Shown here: piece by piece, positions 24,516-34,291 of the stretch | Layout: the number at the start of each line of letters is the position of its first letter | Position numbering within the stretch: position 1 is the stretch's first letter | Assembly: GCA_964581515.1 (NCBI GenBank) | Contig: CAZOOV010000011.1 | Location: forward strand, 30,512 to 94,511 | Direction: 5' to 3' | Length of the DNA: 64,000 nucleotides | Source: JACJVV01 sp964581515 | GTDB taxonomy: Archaea; Nanobdellota; Nanobdellia; Woesearchaeales; JACJVV01 | Notes under the pieces: generated by a model | Seen by the model: only the letters and a program-made list of their open reading frames with translations | What the model was told of the DNA's origin: nothing | Databases searched by the model: none | Made by a program: the position numbers and the translations under genes

Positions 24516-25118
24516 ATGAAGATTCTTGCTGCTGGCGATATACATGGAGATTCTCGTCTATCTGAGAAACTTGCTGAAAAAGCAAAAAAAGAGAATGTTG
24601 ATTTAGTGATTCTTTGTGGTGATTTAACTTATGCTGATCAGTCAACTAAGAACATAATAGGTCCTTTTGTAAAAGCACATAAGAAAGTTCTTCTAATTCC
24701 TGGAAATCATGAGACCGTTGCCACAGCAGATTTTCTTGCTGAAGTATATGGTGTAAAGAATATACATGGTTATTCTGTCAAATATAAAGATATAGGGATA
24801 TTTGGTTGTGGAGGAGCAAATATTGGTGTTCATCAACTTCCTGAAGATGAAATTTTTGATCTTATGAAAAAAGGCAATGATAAAGTAGATTATCTAAAAA
24901 AGAAAATAATGGTAAGCCATGTTCATCCATCTGACAGCATGATGGAGAAATTCACAGATATCTTTCCAGGAAGCACAGGCGTCACTAAAGCAATCAAAGA
25001 CTTAAAACCAGATATACTTCTTTGCAGTCATGTCCATGAAGCTGAAGGAATCGAAGAAAAGATTGGAAAAACAAGAGTAATCAACGTCGGAAAAGCAGGA
25101 AAAATCATAGATATTTGA
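24516..25118 (+). CDS. Calcineurin-like metallophosphoesterase
   Basis: 200 residues with all metal-binding blocks: GDIHGD, LVILCGDLTY, IPGNHET, VSHVHPSD and CSHVHEAEG. The compact size and the ending INVGKAG fit the small archaeal YfcE/MJ0936-like group, which act on phosphodiesters such as cyclic nucleotides. It begins 8 nt after the YrdC gene and is probably in the same operon. Confidence 0.9.
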   Translation: MKILAAGDIHGDSRLSEKLAEKAKKENVDLVILCGDLTYADQSTKNIIGPFVKAHKKVLLIPGNHETVATADFLAEVYGVKNIHGYSVKYKDIGIFGCGGANIGVHQLPEDEIFDLMKKGNDKVDYLKKKIMVSHVHPSDSMMEKFTDIFPGSTGVTKAIKDLKPDILLCSHVHEAEGIEEKIGKTRVINVGKAGKIIDI

Positions 25119-25185
25119 ATTCTCCAGTAAATATTATGCTTCTTAAGGACAAGTTTTATATATCCTAATTTTTTGAATAGATATC

Positions 25186-26352
25186 ATGATAAAATTAGAT
25201 ATTAAATTTTCAAACATAAAAAAGACACAACCTAAACTTAATACAGATCTTCCTCTATTTGCTCAATATACACCTGACTTCAAAAGTATAGATAAGCTTG
25301 CAAAAAAATATAAGTCAAAAAAGAACATAATTGTCATTGGAAATGGTGGCAGTATAACATCATTCCATTATTTCTTCACTGCCTTAAGGACAAATAAAAA
25401 TATATTCATTGTATCGACAATGGAACCAGATGAATTATCTGACATAAAAAAGAAATGCAACAAAAAAGACACAATTATAATTGCAGTCTCAAAATCAGGA
25501 AACACTGTTGGCGTAATAGAATCATTACTTTACTTTATAGATTTTCCATCAGTAATAATAATAACCGAAAACAAGAAATCAGCAATAAAGCAGATTCAAG
25601 AAAAGAGAAATTATGATTATATCGAACATCCACCAATTGGTGGTCGCTATTCAGGTTTTACACCTTCAGGACTACTCCCAGCAGCAATTGCAGGATTAGA
25701 TGTACGAGGCATATGGAAAGGTGCCTCAAAAGCCTATAAAAGTTATAATCCAAAAGCAAAAAATAATCTTGCTCTCAAACTTGCATCAGTATTTTATGAA
25801 TTAGACAAGAAGAAATACAATGAAATATTCATGCCCATATATTCCTCAAGATTAATTGGATCAATAAATATAATTACACAGTTAATCCATGAATCTGTCG
25901 GAAAGAACAGAAAAGGACAAACACTGCTTGCAACGTACGCTCCTGAAAGCCAACATCATACAAATCAAAGGTTTTTTGGAGGGAAAAAGAATATGATTGG
26001 ATGTTTCATAGTCGTCGATGAATTCAAGAATAAATATGATAGAGTTGAAGTATTAAAAGAATTAAAAGATGTTGACTTAAGAGACGGAAAACTCTCTGAT
26101 ATTGACAATAATTATTACAGCCAAGCTCTGCAATATGAATATCTTGGCACTAAAGAAGATGCAAAGAACAACAAAATACCAAACATAACTATTCACATCA
26201 AAAAGATCACACCAGAAAGTGTCGGTGAATATCTAGCATTTTGGCATTATGTCACAGTTTATAATTGTGTTCTTAACGGCGTAGATCCATTCAATCAACC
26301 ACAAGTAGAATCTAGCAAAGCAATCAGCTTCAAGCTAAGAAAGAATAAATAA
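25186..26352 (+). CDS. pgi: Glucose-6-phosphate isomerase family (SIS-domain) protein
   Basis: 388 residues with two SIS folds. VIGNGGSITSF and AVSKSGNT bind the phosphate. GGRYSGFTPSGLLPAAIAG corresponds to the PGI GGR-[FY]-S signature. PESQHHTNQRFFGGKKN carries the Glu/His region, and a C-terminal Lys/Gln segment (VDPFNQPQVESSK) provides the catalytic Lys area. Converts glucose-6-P to fructose-6-P. Preceded by a TTTTATATA box about 35 nt before the ATG. Confidence 0.88.
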   Translation: MIKLDIKFSNIKKTQPKLNTDLPLFAQYTPDFKSIDKLAKKYKSKKNIIVIGNGGSITSFHYFFTALRTNKNIFIVSTMEPDELSDIKKKCNKKDTIIIAVSKSGNTVGVIESLLYFIDFPSVIIITENKKSAIKQIQEKRNYDYIEHPPIGGRYSGFTPSGLLPAAIAGLDVRGIWKGASKAYKSYNPKAKNNLALKLASVFYELDKKKYNEIFMPIYSSRLIGSINIITQLIHESVGKNRKGQTLLATYAPESQHHTNQRFFGGKKNMIGCFIVVDEFKNKYDRVEVLKELKDVDLRDGKLSDIDNNYYSQALQYEYLGTKEDAKNNKIPNITIHIKKITPESVGEYLAFWHYVTVYNCVLNGVDPFNQPQVESSKAISFKLRKNK

Positions 26353-26385
26353 GAAAACTAAAATTTATTAATTAATTTATATTTT

Positions 26386-26661
26386 CTAATCAGTTCTAAC
26401 AGCAGATAAAGTGTACACTTTTCCTTCAGAATGAATGTTATATCGCTCATTAAATGATCTTGATCTGCCTTGTTGTGAGAAATATCTTCGTAAAACAGGT
26501 TTATGATCACTAAAGACAAAATACTCATCTGTAATCTCTTTTAATGTTCCCTCAGCTATTGGCTCTCTTACAGGATTATCTCCCACACAGCCATGCTCAT
26601 CTTCCAAATCACATAACAAACATATCGATACTTCCTTTCCAGATAAATGTTCAAAAACCAT
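26386..26661 (-). CDS. Unknown small protein with Cys cluster
   Basis: 91 residues. CLLCDLEDEHGC near the N-terminus could bind metal. The rest is beta-rich with no known motif (GTLKEITDEYFVFSDHKPVLRRYFSQQGRSRSF). Unrecognised. A single gene between pgi and hppA with its own AT-rich upstream region. Confidence 0.5.
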   Translation of the reverse strand: MVFEHLSGKEVSICLLCDLEDEHGCVGDNPVREPIAEGTLKEITDEYFVFSDHKPVLRRYFSQQGRSRSFNERYNIHSEGKVYTLSAVRTD

Positions 26662-26748
26662 TTTATTAATAATAATACATTGTTATAAATAAGTTTATTC
26701 AATATACAATATATTCAACACTATTTGAATGAATAATTAAAAAAAGAA

Positions 26749-28779
26749 TTAAATAAACAGAACAACAAACACTAAACTTACTATACTCATCAATTTAATC
26801 AAGATATTTAGACTTGGTCCAGATGTATCTTTGAAAGGATCACCCACTGTATCGCCAACAACTGAAGCCTTATGCGCTTCACTGCCTTTTCCACCATAAT
26901 GTCCTGATTCAATATACTTCTTAGCATTATCCCATGCTCCACCTGAGTTAGCCATAGAGATTGCAAATAAGATACCGGTGAGTAATGCTCCTGCAAGTAG
27001 TCCACCAAGTGCTTCTGCACCAAGTAATACCCCAACCAATATTGGAGACGCAATTGCAATAACACCAGGTAGTATCATCCCTACAAGAGAAGATTTAGTA
27101 GCAATATCAACACATGCCACATAATCAGGCTTTGCCTTACCGCTCATAAGTCCTTTTTTCTTCTTGAATTGTTCTCTTACATTATCAACAATTATGCATG
27201 CAGCTTTGCCAACAGCACTCATTGTAAGAGCTGAGAACACAAAAGTAAGTACTCCTCCTAAGAATAATCCAATAATTACTTCTGGTTTTGCAATATTTAT
27301 TTCAGTAATTCCTGCAGCAACCATATAAGCTGAGAATAATGCTAAAGTTGTCAAAGCAGCGCTTCCTATAGCAAATCCTTTACCGATAGCAGCAGTTGTA
27401 TTTCCTGCTTCATCAAGTTCATCTGTTATCTTGCGTACTTTATTTGGTAATTTACTCATCTCAGCTATACCACCAGCATTATCAGCAACAGGACCATAAG
27501 CATCTGTAGATAAACTATATCCTAATGTAGATAACATTCCTACTGCTGCTAGAGCAATACCATAAAGTCCAGAAAAATGATATGATATAAATATAGCTAA
27601 ACAGATAAGAATAATTGGTATTAATGTACTTATATAACCTAAAGCTAAACCATTGATAACTACTGGTCCTGCACCTCTCTGAGCGCTTTCTGATAACGAT
27701 TGAGTTGGCTTATGATCTGCTGATGTGAAATAACCTGTAATTGCTCCAATACCTGTACCTGCAAGAAGACCAGCAATTATTGCAATAAATATACTAAATG
27801 CTTCTGAGAAAGAATCAATTAAAGTTACTGTAGTAAAGAAAGATAAAAGTATGACAATTACAGCACTGATGACAAGTCCATTCTTAAGTATATGTTCAGG
27901 ATGTGCAATTTTCTTTCTTGTTTTTACAAAATATGCTGCAGCAACTGAAGCTACTATCCCTGATGCAGCAATCGCAAGAGGAAGAAGAACACCAGTAAGT
28001 CCAAATCCGATTATACCTATTGTCATAGCAGCAATTATACTTCCAACATAACTTTCAAATAAATCAGCTCCCATGCCAGCAACATCACCAACATTATCAC
28101 CTACATTATCAGCAATTACTGCAGGATTTCTTGGATCATCTTCAGGAATTCCTTTCTCTACTTTACCGACAAGATCCGCACCAACATCAGCAGCTTTTGT
28201 ATAAATTCCACCGCCAACTCTTGCAAATAATGCAATAGTTGAAGCACCAAGACCAAATCCAGATATTACTTTAACAATAAATACCCACTCAAATCCAAAT
28301 ACCATGTTAAACACAACTGACAACACTGTAAGACCGAGTAATCCTAATGAAACAACACTAAGTCCCATTATTGTACCTGATGAAAAAGCGACATCAAGAG
28401 CATTATGCATACTTTTTTTTGCAGCTTCAGTTGTCCTGACATTTGAATTTGTTGCTGTTCGCATACCTATAACTCCTGCAAGAACAGAACACATCGAACC
28501 AAAAACAAATGCTATTGCAATTGCAAGTCCTTCATTCAAAAGATATGTATTCTTATCATCAAGTGTAAATACTATAAGTACAGTAAGAAGAATTATGACA
28601 ATTGAAAGTATTTTATATTCTCTTTTTAGAAAAGTTATTGCACCATCACGTATTGCAGAGGATATTTCCTGCATTTTCTTACTTCCTGCAGGTTTTTTCA
28701 TAATCTCATAAAATAAATGAGCGGCAGTTAGTAATGCAACTATGCTTATTACAATAATGATAAACATTACATCTAACAT
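26749..28779 (-). CDS. hppA: K+-dependent membrane-bound pyrophosphatase (H+/Na+ pump)
   Basis: About 676 residues and 16 membrane helices. The active-site loop DVGADLVGKVEKGIPEDDPRNP, then VIADNVGDNVGDVAGMGADLFESY, and the C-terminal KKYIESGH...VVGDTVGDPFKDTSGPS are all present. GNTTAAIGKGFAIGSAAL has Ala where K+-independent enzymes have Lys, so it should need K+. Whether it pumps H+ or Na+ is not settled. A GAGGGTG motif 9 nt before ATG 28779 favours this start over an upstream GTG at 28791. It couples PPi hydrolysis to ion-gradient formation. Confidence 0.95.
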   Translation of the reverse strand: MLDVMFIIIVISIVALLTAAHLFYEIMKKPAGSKKMQEISSAIRDGAITFLKREYKILSIVIILLTVLIVFTLDDKNTYLLNEGLAIAIAFVFGSMCSVLAGVIGMRTATNSNVRTTEAAKKSMHNALDVAFSSGTIMGLSVVSLGLLGLTVLSVVFNMVFGFEWVFIVKVISGFGLGASTIALFARVGGGIYTKAADVGADLVGKVEKGIPEDDPRNPAVIADNVGDNVGDVAGMGADLFESYVGSIIAAMTIGIIGFGLTGVLLPLAIAASGIVASVAAAYFVKTRKKIAHPEHILKNGLVISAVIVILLSFFTTVTLIDSFSEAFSIFIAIIAGLLAGTGIGAITGYFTSADHKPTQSLSESAQRGAGPVVINGLALGYISTLIPIILICLAIFISYHFSGLYGIALAAVGMLSTLGYSLSTDAYGPVADNAGGIAEMSKLPNKVRKITDELDEAGNTTAAIGKGFAIGSAALTTLALFSAYMVAAGITEINIAKPEVIIGLFLGGVLTFVFSALTMSAVGKAACIIVDNVREQFKKKKGLMSGKAKPDYVACVDIATKSSLVGMILPGVIAIASPILVGVLLGAEALGGLLAGALLTGILFAISMANSGGAWDNAKKYIESGHYGGKGSEAHKASVVGDTVGDPFKDTSGPSLNILIKLMSIVSLVFVVLFI

Positions 28780-29023
28780 ATATTTAAACACCCTCTATTT
28801 AACTATAATTTAGCTATTAAACTCCCCCTATGAGCTATAAATAGCTTATATTACCAATATATTGCTATTTCTCCAGAAATACTTTATTAATATTTAGTAC
28901 TACTTTCAGATTACATACTGTATTAAACCCAACCTAATAAATATTAAATAAAAATCCAATAATAAAAATTAAATAATAAAAATCTAATAAAAACCCATAA
29001 ATAATCATTAATCTTAATCAAAA

Positions 29024-29713
29024 TTATCCAACATATGTCTTCTGTGCTTTTGCTGTAGAAAAAGAAAGTTCTCCAAATTCACAAGTCTTACATGTGCCGT
29101 CAAGTGAAACCCAATCTTCACCTCTATATTCTTTATATTTAGAAGAAGCTTCAGGAAGATAAGCCTCAATGTATACATGTCCTGGAACAAATACGAGTCT
29201 TGTTTTTACACCAATGCTTCCAAGAAGTGAAGCAAGAAGTATAGAAGCATCATCACAATCTCCTCCTTGATTATTAAGGCTCTCAATAGGTCCTTTTACA
29301 TATTCAAAAAAAGAAGGATCACGTACATAATCAAAATTATCTCTTACAAATAGAAATATTGCTTTAGACTGACAAATAATATACTCCTCAGAATAATCAC
29401 ATGCCATTGAAGAAATCTTATCTGCTACTGCTTTTACTTCTGGATTTCTAGAGTCAATATACAACAAAAATTCATCAGGTGAATTCACAGTCTTCTCACT
29501 GACATTAATATCAACACCGTTAAATACTTCATCAATCTCAGGGATATAGTTTGGTCTTGGATCTGCCTTAATATAATAATAAGGTATCATCCAAAGTAAG
29601 ATTATCAGAACAAGGAATATTCCAAGAATTATTTTTATTGGTCCAGAAATCTTCTTGATCTCTTTCTCATCTTCTATTACTTCTTTAAGTATTTCAAGAT
29701 CTTCTTTTTCCAA
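29024..29713 (-). CDS. Membrane-anchored transglutaminase-like protein
   Basis: 229 residues. A cytoplasmic acidic N-terminus (1-25), one membrane helix (about 26-48) and an external transglutaminase-like domain. The catalytic triad is visible as GGDCDDASILLASLL (Cys), VPGHVYIEAYL (His) and WVSLDGTC (Asp). Extra cysteines (CKTC) may form a disulfide. Such archaeal proteins are probably proteases or cross-linkers at the cell surface. It overlaps the prenyl synthase gene by 20 nt. Confidence 0.8.
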   Translation of the reverse strand: MEKEDLEILKEVIEDEKEIKKISGPIKIILGIFLVLIILLWMIPYYYIKADPRPNYIPEIDEVFNGVDINVSEKTVNSPDEFLLYIDSRNPEVKAVADKISSMACDYSEEYIICQSKAIFLFVRDNFDYVRDPSFFEYVKGPIESLNNQGGDCDDASILLASLLGSIGVKTRLVFVPGHVYIEAYLPEASSKYKEYRGEDWVSLDGTCKTCEFGELSFSTAKAQKTYVG

Positions 29714-30719
29714 GGTAATTCACCAAATATAATAAAAGTTCTTTTTCTTTTTTTCGTAGTGTTATTTTATTAATATCCTTTTTTGCAGCCTCAAGAAGGC
29801 TTTCGATAAGTTCTTGTGAATATTCAAGCGATCCTGATTTAACAATAATATCCCTTATTTTATCAATTTCTTTTATACTTAATTTATTTCCAATCTTATT
29901 ATTGATATAAGAACTATTCGCTTTCACAATAAGTAAAGTCTTCTTTCCTTCGATAAGATCTGAAGCAACAGGCTTTCCAAGCAGTTTTTCATCACCAAAC
30001 ACACCAAGTATATCATCCCTAAGCTGAAATGCAAGACCCAGTTTAATACCAATTTTGTTAAGATCATTCAATTTTTGTTTAGATGCACCAGCAAGTAAAG
30101 CGCCCATCTTCATTGGACCAGCCATTGTATAATAAGCAGTCTTGTTCTGATGTATCTTCCTTATATAATCCTCATCAACATCATTAATTTCAGCAAGAAC
30201 ATCAAGATATTCGCCGTAGCATGTCTTTTTCACCATTGGTACCAATACTTCAAGCACTCTCATTTTTCGTTTCTCATCAAAAGAAGTATTTTGAAGTGCT
30301 TCAAGTGCTAAACAAAATCCAATATCACCTGCAATGATAGCCAAAGAAGACCCGTATCCCTTACCATATTTCTTAGCAAGTGATATATGCATAGTAGAAT
30401 TTCCTCGTCTCAAATCATCATTATCTATTATATCATCATGTATAAGGAGAAAAGCATGGATGATTTCAGTTGCAACTGCCGCTTTGACTGCTTCATTAAT
30501 ATTTTTACCACCACAACCAGTATATGCAATTGTCATCAAAAGTGGCCTAAGTCGTTTTCCACCTCTTAAGATGAACTCTTCAATATCACATATGACATCA
30601 TAAATATCATCAGAAAAGCCTTTTGCTTCTTTTTTCTTTGATTTAAAGAATAATATAATCTCTTTCTCAATCTTTTCTTTATAATTATCAATTGTTTTCA
30701 AATCAACTATTCCAATCAA
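29694..30719 (-). CDS. Trans-isoprenyl diphosphate synthase (GGPP/FPP type)
   Basis: 341 residues. The first Asp-rich motif is LLIHDDIIDNDDLRRG and the second is FQLRDDILGVFGDE. GGKRLRP near residue 55 binds isopentenyl diphosphate. It makes the C15-C20 chain for ether lipids. No ATG precedes the conserved region. TTG at 30719 is the first start in frame and is preceded by GGGAG, so translation initiation is non-AUG or further in. The length is normal for the family. Confidence 0.9.
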   Translation of the reverse strand: MIGIVDLKTIDNYKEKIEKEIILFFKSKKKEAKGFSDDIYDVICDIEEFILRGGKRLRPLLMTIAYTGCGGKNINEAVKAAVATEIIHAFLLIHDDIIDNDDLRRGNSTMHISLAKKYGKGYGSSLAIIAGDIGFCLALEALQNTSFDEKRKMRVLEVLVPMVKKTCYGEYLDVLAEINDVDEDYIRKIHQNKTAYYTMAGPMKMGALLAGASKQKLNDLNKIGIKLGLAFQLRDDILGVFGDEKLLGKPVASDLIEGKKTLLIVKANSSYINNKIGNKLSIKEIDKIRDIIVKSGSLEYSQELIESLLEAAKKDINKITLRKKEKELLLYLVNYLGKRRS

Positions 30720-30735
30720 CTCCCTTTAAGTTTAT

Positions 30736-30823
30736 AAAAAGTCAGCTTTGCCTTATGAGGCGATGCCAGAGAAGAGTATTTACTATTCTCTGAGCATAAT
30801 AGCGCCGTGCAAGCAGACTTTTT
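30736..30823. repeat. 88-nt near-palindromic intergenic hairpin
   Basis: AAAAAGTC at 30736-30743 pairs with GACTTTTT at 30816-30823. Moving inward GCTT/AGC, GC/GC, GGCG/CGCC, ATGC/GCAT and CAGAGAA (30767-30773)/TTCTCTG (30786-30792) all pair around a short AGT-ATTT-ACT tip. The whole gap between the methyltransferase stop and the prenyl synthase start is thus one long imperfect hairpin. It may be an attenuator, processing site, small RNA or MITE-like element. Confidence 0.6.
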
Positions 30824-30862
30824 ACTTCCCTAAATCAAAATCATTATTATCAATAACTTTTT

Positions 30863-31852
30863 CTATCCTTTCTTCCTTATTTTAGATACAAAAAAACCTT
30901 CTGTATGATTATCCTGTGGCCATATCCTTAAGCATTTGTTTACATCAGGATGATACTTATTGCCCTCAAACTCTTTTACAGGCTCAGAACTGTTTATTGG
31001 TATATCAATATCCATCATCTCAGCATCGGAGAAATTTTCAAGTAGCCAGCTCACAACACCTTCATCTTCTTCTGGCTCATTTGAACATGTAGAATAAACC
31101 ATAACTCCACCTGGCTTAAGTATGTTAAAAGCAGTACTGATTAATTTCTTCTGTGTTGCTGCAAGTCTTTGTACCATCTTTGGATTCCACATCCTCAGTG
31201 TTCCTGGAGACTTACATATTGTTCCTGTACCAGAACAGGGAGCGTCTACAAGTATTTTATCAAATAAAATCCCACATTTTTCATACCATTGTCCCCTCAT
31301 AAGCGTTATTATTGTATTTGTGATACCCATTCTCTGAAGATTTATTCCAAGTGGTGCCAAACGTTGCCCTTCAATATCATTTGCAAACAAAAGCCCTTCA
31401 TTATTCATCATGACTGCTATTTGTGTAGTCTTGCTTCCAGGTGAAGCGCACATATCAAGCACTCTATCTCCTGGCTTTGGATCAAGTGCGACAGGTGGAA
31501 TCATAGATGAAGCTTCTTGTACATAGATATACCCTAGAGCGTGTTCAGTCAAATTACCAATATCCCTTCTTCCTGTTTTGACATTCTTTATCCAAAAACC
31601 ATCCTTATTCCAAGGTACTTGCTTTAGTTCCCAATCAGGACTAAGCCTTTTTTTGAGTTCAGCAGCAGTTATCTTCAATGTATTCACACGCACAGCTTTT
31701 CTTGGAAAAGCTAAAGAATACTTCTTCCACTCCTCAAAATCAGTAAGAGCACTATATCGCTCAACAAATTTATCCTTGAATTCTAAAGAATCCTTATTAG
31801 GAAACGGTTCTAATTCCATATTAATCAAAAAAGGCCCTCCATTAATAAGCAT
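30863..31852 (-). CDS. NOL1/NOP2/Sun-family RNA 5-methylcytosine methyltransferase
   Basis: 329 residues. VLDMCASPGSKTTQIA binds SAM. VDAPCSGTGTICKSP carries motif IV Cys, and VYSTCSNEPEEDE carries the catalytic motif VI Cys. The two cysteines define the m5C RNA class. Target tRNA or rRNA is unknown. ATG 31852 is the first start, but GGAGG at about 31832 lies inside the frame and points to a start at the TTG or ATG near 31819-31828. Confidence 0.9.
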   Translation of the reverse strand: MLINGGPFLINMELEPFPNKDSLEFKDKFVERYSALTDFEEWKKYSLAFPRKAVRVNTLKITAAELKKRLSPDWELKQVPWNKDGFWIKNVKTGRRDIGNLTEHALGYIYVQEASSMIPPVALDPKPGDRVLDMCASPGSKTTQIAVMMNNEGLLFANDIEGQRLAPLGINLQRMGITNTIITLMRGQWYEKCGILFDKILVDAPCSGTGTICKSPGTLRMWNPKMVQRLAATQKKLISTAFNILKPGGVMVYSTCSNEPEEDEGVVSWLLENFSDAEMMDIDIPINSSEPVKEFEGNKYHPDVNKCLRIWPQDNHTEGFFVSKIRKKG

Positions 31853-31948
31853 TTTGAAATAATAGAGATTATAACAAGAAGCCAGAATCTGAACCCAGAC
31901 AATGCAAAAGATTAAAAAGCCAATAATAACTACATCTATTGAGTTAAT

Positions 31949-32749
31949 ATGAGGAAACTAAGCACAATATTAACAGGAATCGCTTCAGGAATTCTTCTTG
32001 CATCTTCATCTAGCTATAGTGCAAGCACAAATCACCCAACGCATCCCTTACTTATGGATGCAAAAGAATGGCAGCCAGAGGATATGTCAACATATGGATT
32101 GCATAAAAAGATGGGATTTGATATATCTGAGATAGATAGTATTGAAGAAGATACACGAAATGCATCATATATCATTAATGCAAAATTACTGTTTGGAGAC
32201 CTGAAGTTCAGATCATCAGATTTTGCACGTTGGCGTGGCATAGTTTTATCTGCAGATAGAAGATACAATCTAGAAACAGAGCTTCAATACTCTACCAAGT
32301 TTGATGACAGCACAAAGTCAGAAGTGTCAGAAATATCTAAAGGAGATGATTTAAGATTATACAGAATTAAACCAAAAGCCAAAGATGAGATTGAAGGCCT
32401 CTTATTATTAGTCACTAGAAAAGATAAGAATGGTTTTGACCAATTTATAGCTGCTTATTTGGATGATGATAAACCACCCTATGATATGAAAGGAAGCTCC
32501 TTTCTTAGTGATGATAAAGATGCAGCAATAGTTGTTAATGGAGCAAAAAATAGGATGGTCATAGATGGACGGATTAAGGCAACAATGCTTCCAGGAATAC
32601 ATCCTTATGTCGACGCACTAGCAGAAGAGATGACGTTAGAAGAAAACCCAGATTTCATCGAAGATGTAAGAAGGTCTTATATTGATCTGATTAAGTATAT
32701 TGTCAGAAAGCAACTTAAGGATGAAACAGGCACACTTTATGTAAAATGA
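31949..32749 (+). CDS. Secreted protein, paralogue A of a tandem pair
   Basis: 266 residues with a Sec-type signal peptide (basic MRK, then LTGIASGILLASSS; cleavage probably near SYSA). The mature part shares with the next gene a W-x-P opening, FGDLKFRSSDFARWRGI, VTRKDKNGFDQF...YLDD and a NGxxNRMVIDG region, followed by a C-terminal helix. No known family is recognised. Stop overlaps the paralogue's start by 4 nt. Confidence 0.65.
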   Translation: MRKLSTILTGIASGILLASSSSYSASTNHPTHPLLMDAKEWQPEDMSTYGLHKKMGFDISEIDSIEEDTRNASYIINAKLLFGDLKFRSSDFARWRGIVLSADRRYNLETELQYSTKFDDSTKSEVSEISKGDDLRLYRIKPKAKDEIEGLLLLVTRKDKNGFDQFIAAYLDDDKPPYDMKGSSFLSDDKDAAIVVNGAKNRMVIDGRIKATMLPGIHPYVDALAEEMTLEENPDFIEDVRRSYIDLIKYIVRKQLKDETGTLYVK

Positions 32750-33576
32750 ACATAACAAAGGCTATCAAGACAGGAGCGTGCATTGCATTATTGGCAAATA
32801 CAGTCCTAAGCCAAGGAATCATTGACCCACAAGTTTTAGAAACAGACGCACAATGGAAACCAAGTGAACATAAATGGCCAATGGCTTATAAGATTGGGGA
32901 CACTATCGTTGGAGAAGATGATTCTAAGCTTGACAAGATAGTCAGGCAGAATGCACAGATGGCAGAATTGCTGGAATTAAAGAATATATTTGGAGACTTT
33001 ACTTTCAGGAGCAGTGACTGCGGATTCTGGAGATCAATAAGAGAATTGACAGAAAAAGCATACTCAGCCAAACCAAAACTATGGACAACACAGACAGTAG
33101 AAGACACTTCTACTCTCAAAAGCTGTGTCATGAGCAAGGAAGGGAAATTATATGATTGTTTCATCAACAAAGGCGATAACATACATCTATACCATTTGAT
33201 GTCAAAAGAGGATAAACCAACAGGATCACTAGCAATCATAACAAGAAAAAAACCAAATGGAGTTGATAGTTTTGTATGTGGATACCTTGATGAAATTCAT
33301 CCAGATAAAAAAGAGATAGAATATCTGACCACAAAAAGAGAAGTTTTCTTTGTTGATGGAAGAGCTGCAAGACAACAAGAAGGATTCAGTTATGTAGGGA
33401 TAGTTGCCCAAAAATATAACTCTGAAAAAATCTGGCATGAATGGAATATAGGACGACCACATCTAATGGCAAAAGTACAAGATGATATAATAAAATACGA
33501 CAAGAATTTCATAGACAAAGTAAGACAAGGCTATAAAGAGATTCTAGATTATGTAGTTGAAAAAGCTATGAACTAA
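32746..33576 (+). CDS. Secreted protein, paralogue B of a tandem pair
   Basis: 276 residues with signal peptide ITKAIKTGACIALLANTVLSQ. Matches paralogue A at ALW/AQWKPSE, FGDFTFRSSDCGFWRSI, ITRKKPNGVDSFVCGYLDE and FVDGRAARQQ, with similar spacing, so the two arose by tandem duplication. B has extra cysteines (CVMSKEGKLYDC), possibly a disulfide. Function unknown. Its stop overlaps the convergent SprT-like gene by 4 nt. Confidence 0.65.
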   Translation: MNITKAIKTGACIALLANTVLSQGIIDPQVLETDAQWKPSEHKWPMAYKIGDTIVGEDDSKLDKIVRQNAQMAELLELKNIFGDFTFRSSDCGFWRSIRELTEKAYSAKPKLWTTQTVEDTSTLKSCVMSKEGKLYDCFINKGDNIHLYHLMSKEDKPTGSLAIITRKKPNGVDSFVCGYLDEIHPDKKEIEYLTTKREVFFVDGRAARQQEGFSYVGIVAQKYNSEKIWHEWNIGRPHLMAKVQDDIIKYDKNFIDKVRQGYKEILDYVVEKAMN

Positions 33577-34244
33577 AACCCAAAATAACTCTTCAACTTT
33601 TTCTTCCTAAGAAACTTCGACACTTCTTTTTCAATAGTCTTATGCCCTTCAAACTGTTTTTCTGCAAACTTAAACTTCCCAGTATGATGCATACTCCTTC
33701 CATTCACTGTTTTAAACTTATGCACCTTATGTAGCATTTCATGAAACATAATATAATCTAATAGCCTTATATTTTCATCATCAATACCTTCAAAAACTTT
33801 GCTTATCGTTATTGTATCTGTAGAATATTCATAACTACCAAGTTTCCGAAATGTTTTCTTACCAAATACTAGATTTGGCATCTCTACAACACCTAAAAAA
33901 TACTTCTCATTCACCCTATCAAAACACTCTTTTAAATCAGAATCAACCTTATCCTTAGGTATTGCTATATGTACATTCTTGATAAATCCATCATAAAGAT
34001 CTTGATGCACTGTTTTTACTTTTGTCTTGAACACTTTCTGCATAAGATGTTGCAAAAGCCCTATCTGAATCTCATCGCTGACATGTCTCCATTCTTTGCT
34101 GATATGGAAATCATAGCCACCAAGACCATACTTCACATGCCCATTATACTTTGAAAACCTTCCAGAATACTTTAGAGTAAACTTATATTTACTCAAATCC
34201 TTCTTTGGATACAATAAAATAAATGCTCTTTCAACTAGATTCAT
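33573..34244 (-). CDS. SprT-like zinc metallopeptidase-type protein
   Basis: 223 residues. CFDRVNEKYFLGVVEMPNLVFGKKTFRKLGSYEYSTDTITIS followed by IMFHEMLHKVHKF and a later HHTGKF is the SprT/Spartan core: HExxH zinc site with a third downstream His. The N-terminal half is an unassigned extension. SprT-like proteins cleave DNA-protein crosslinks in eukaryotes. The archaeal role is unproven. Confidence 0.75.
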   Translation of the reverse strand: MNLVERAFILLYPKKDLSKYKFTLKYSGRFSKYNGHVKYGLGGYDFHISKEWRHVSDEIQIGLLQHLMQKVFKTKVKTVHQDLYDGFIKNVHIAIPKDKVDSDLKECFDRVNEKYFLGVVEMPNLVFGKKTFRKLGSYEYSTDTITISKVFEGIDDENIRLLDYIMFHEMLHKVHKFKTVNGRSMHHTGKFKFAEKQFEGHKTIEKEVSKFLRKKKLKSYFGF

Positions 34245-34291
34245 GAAAATAAGTAAGAAAAAAAGATTTATAACAATTACTGCCCTTTAGT

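Noticed and set aside
26808..27065. Minus-strand frame of 85 codons inside hppA
   Set aside because: Same strand but different frame from the pyrophosphatase, whose active-site loops cover this region.
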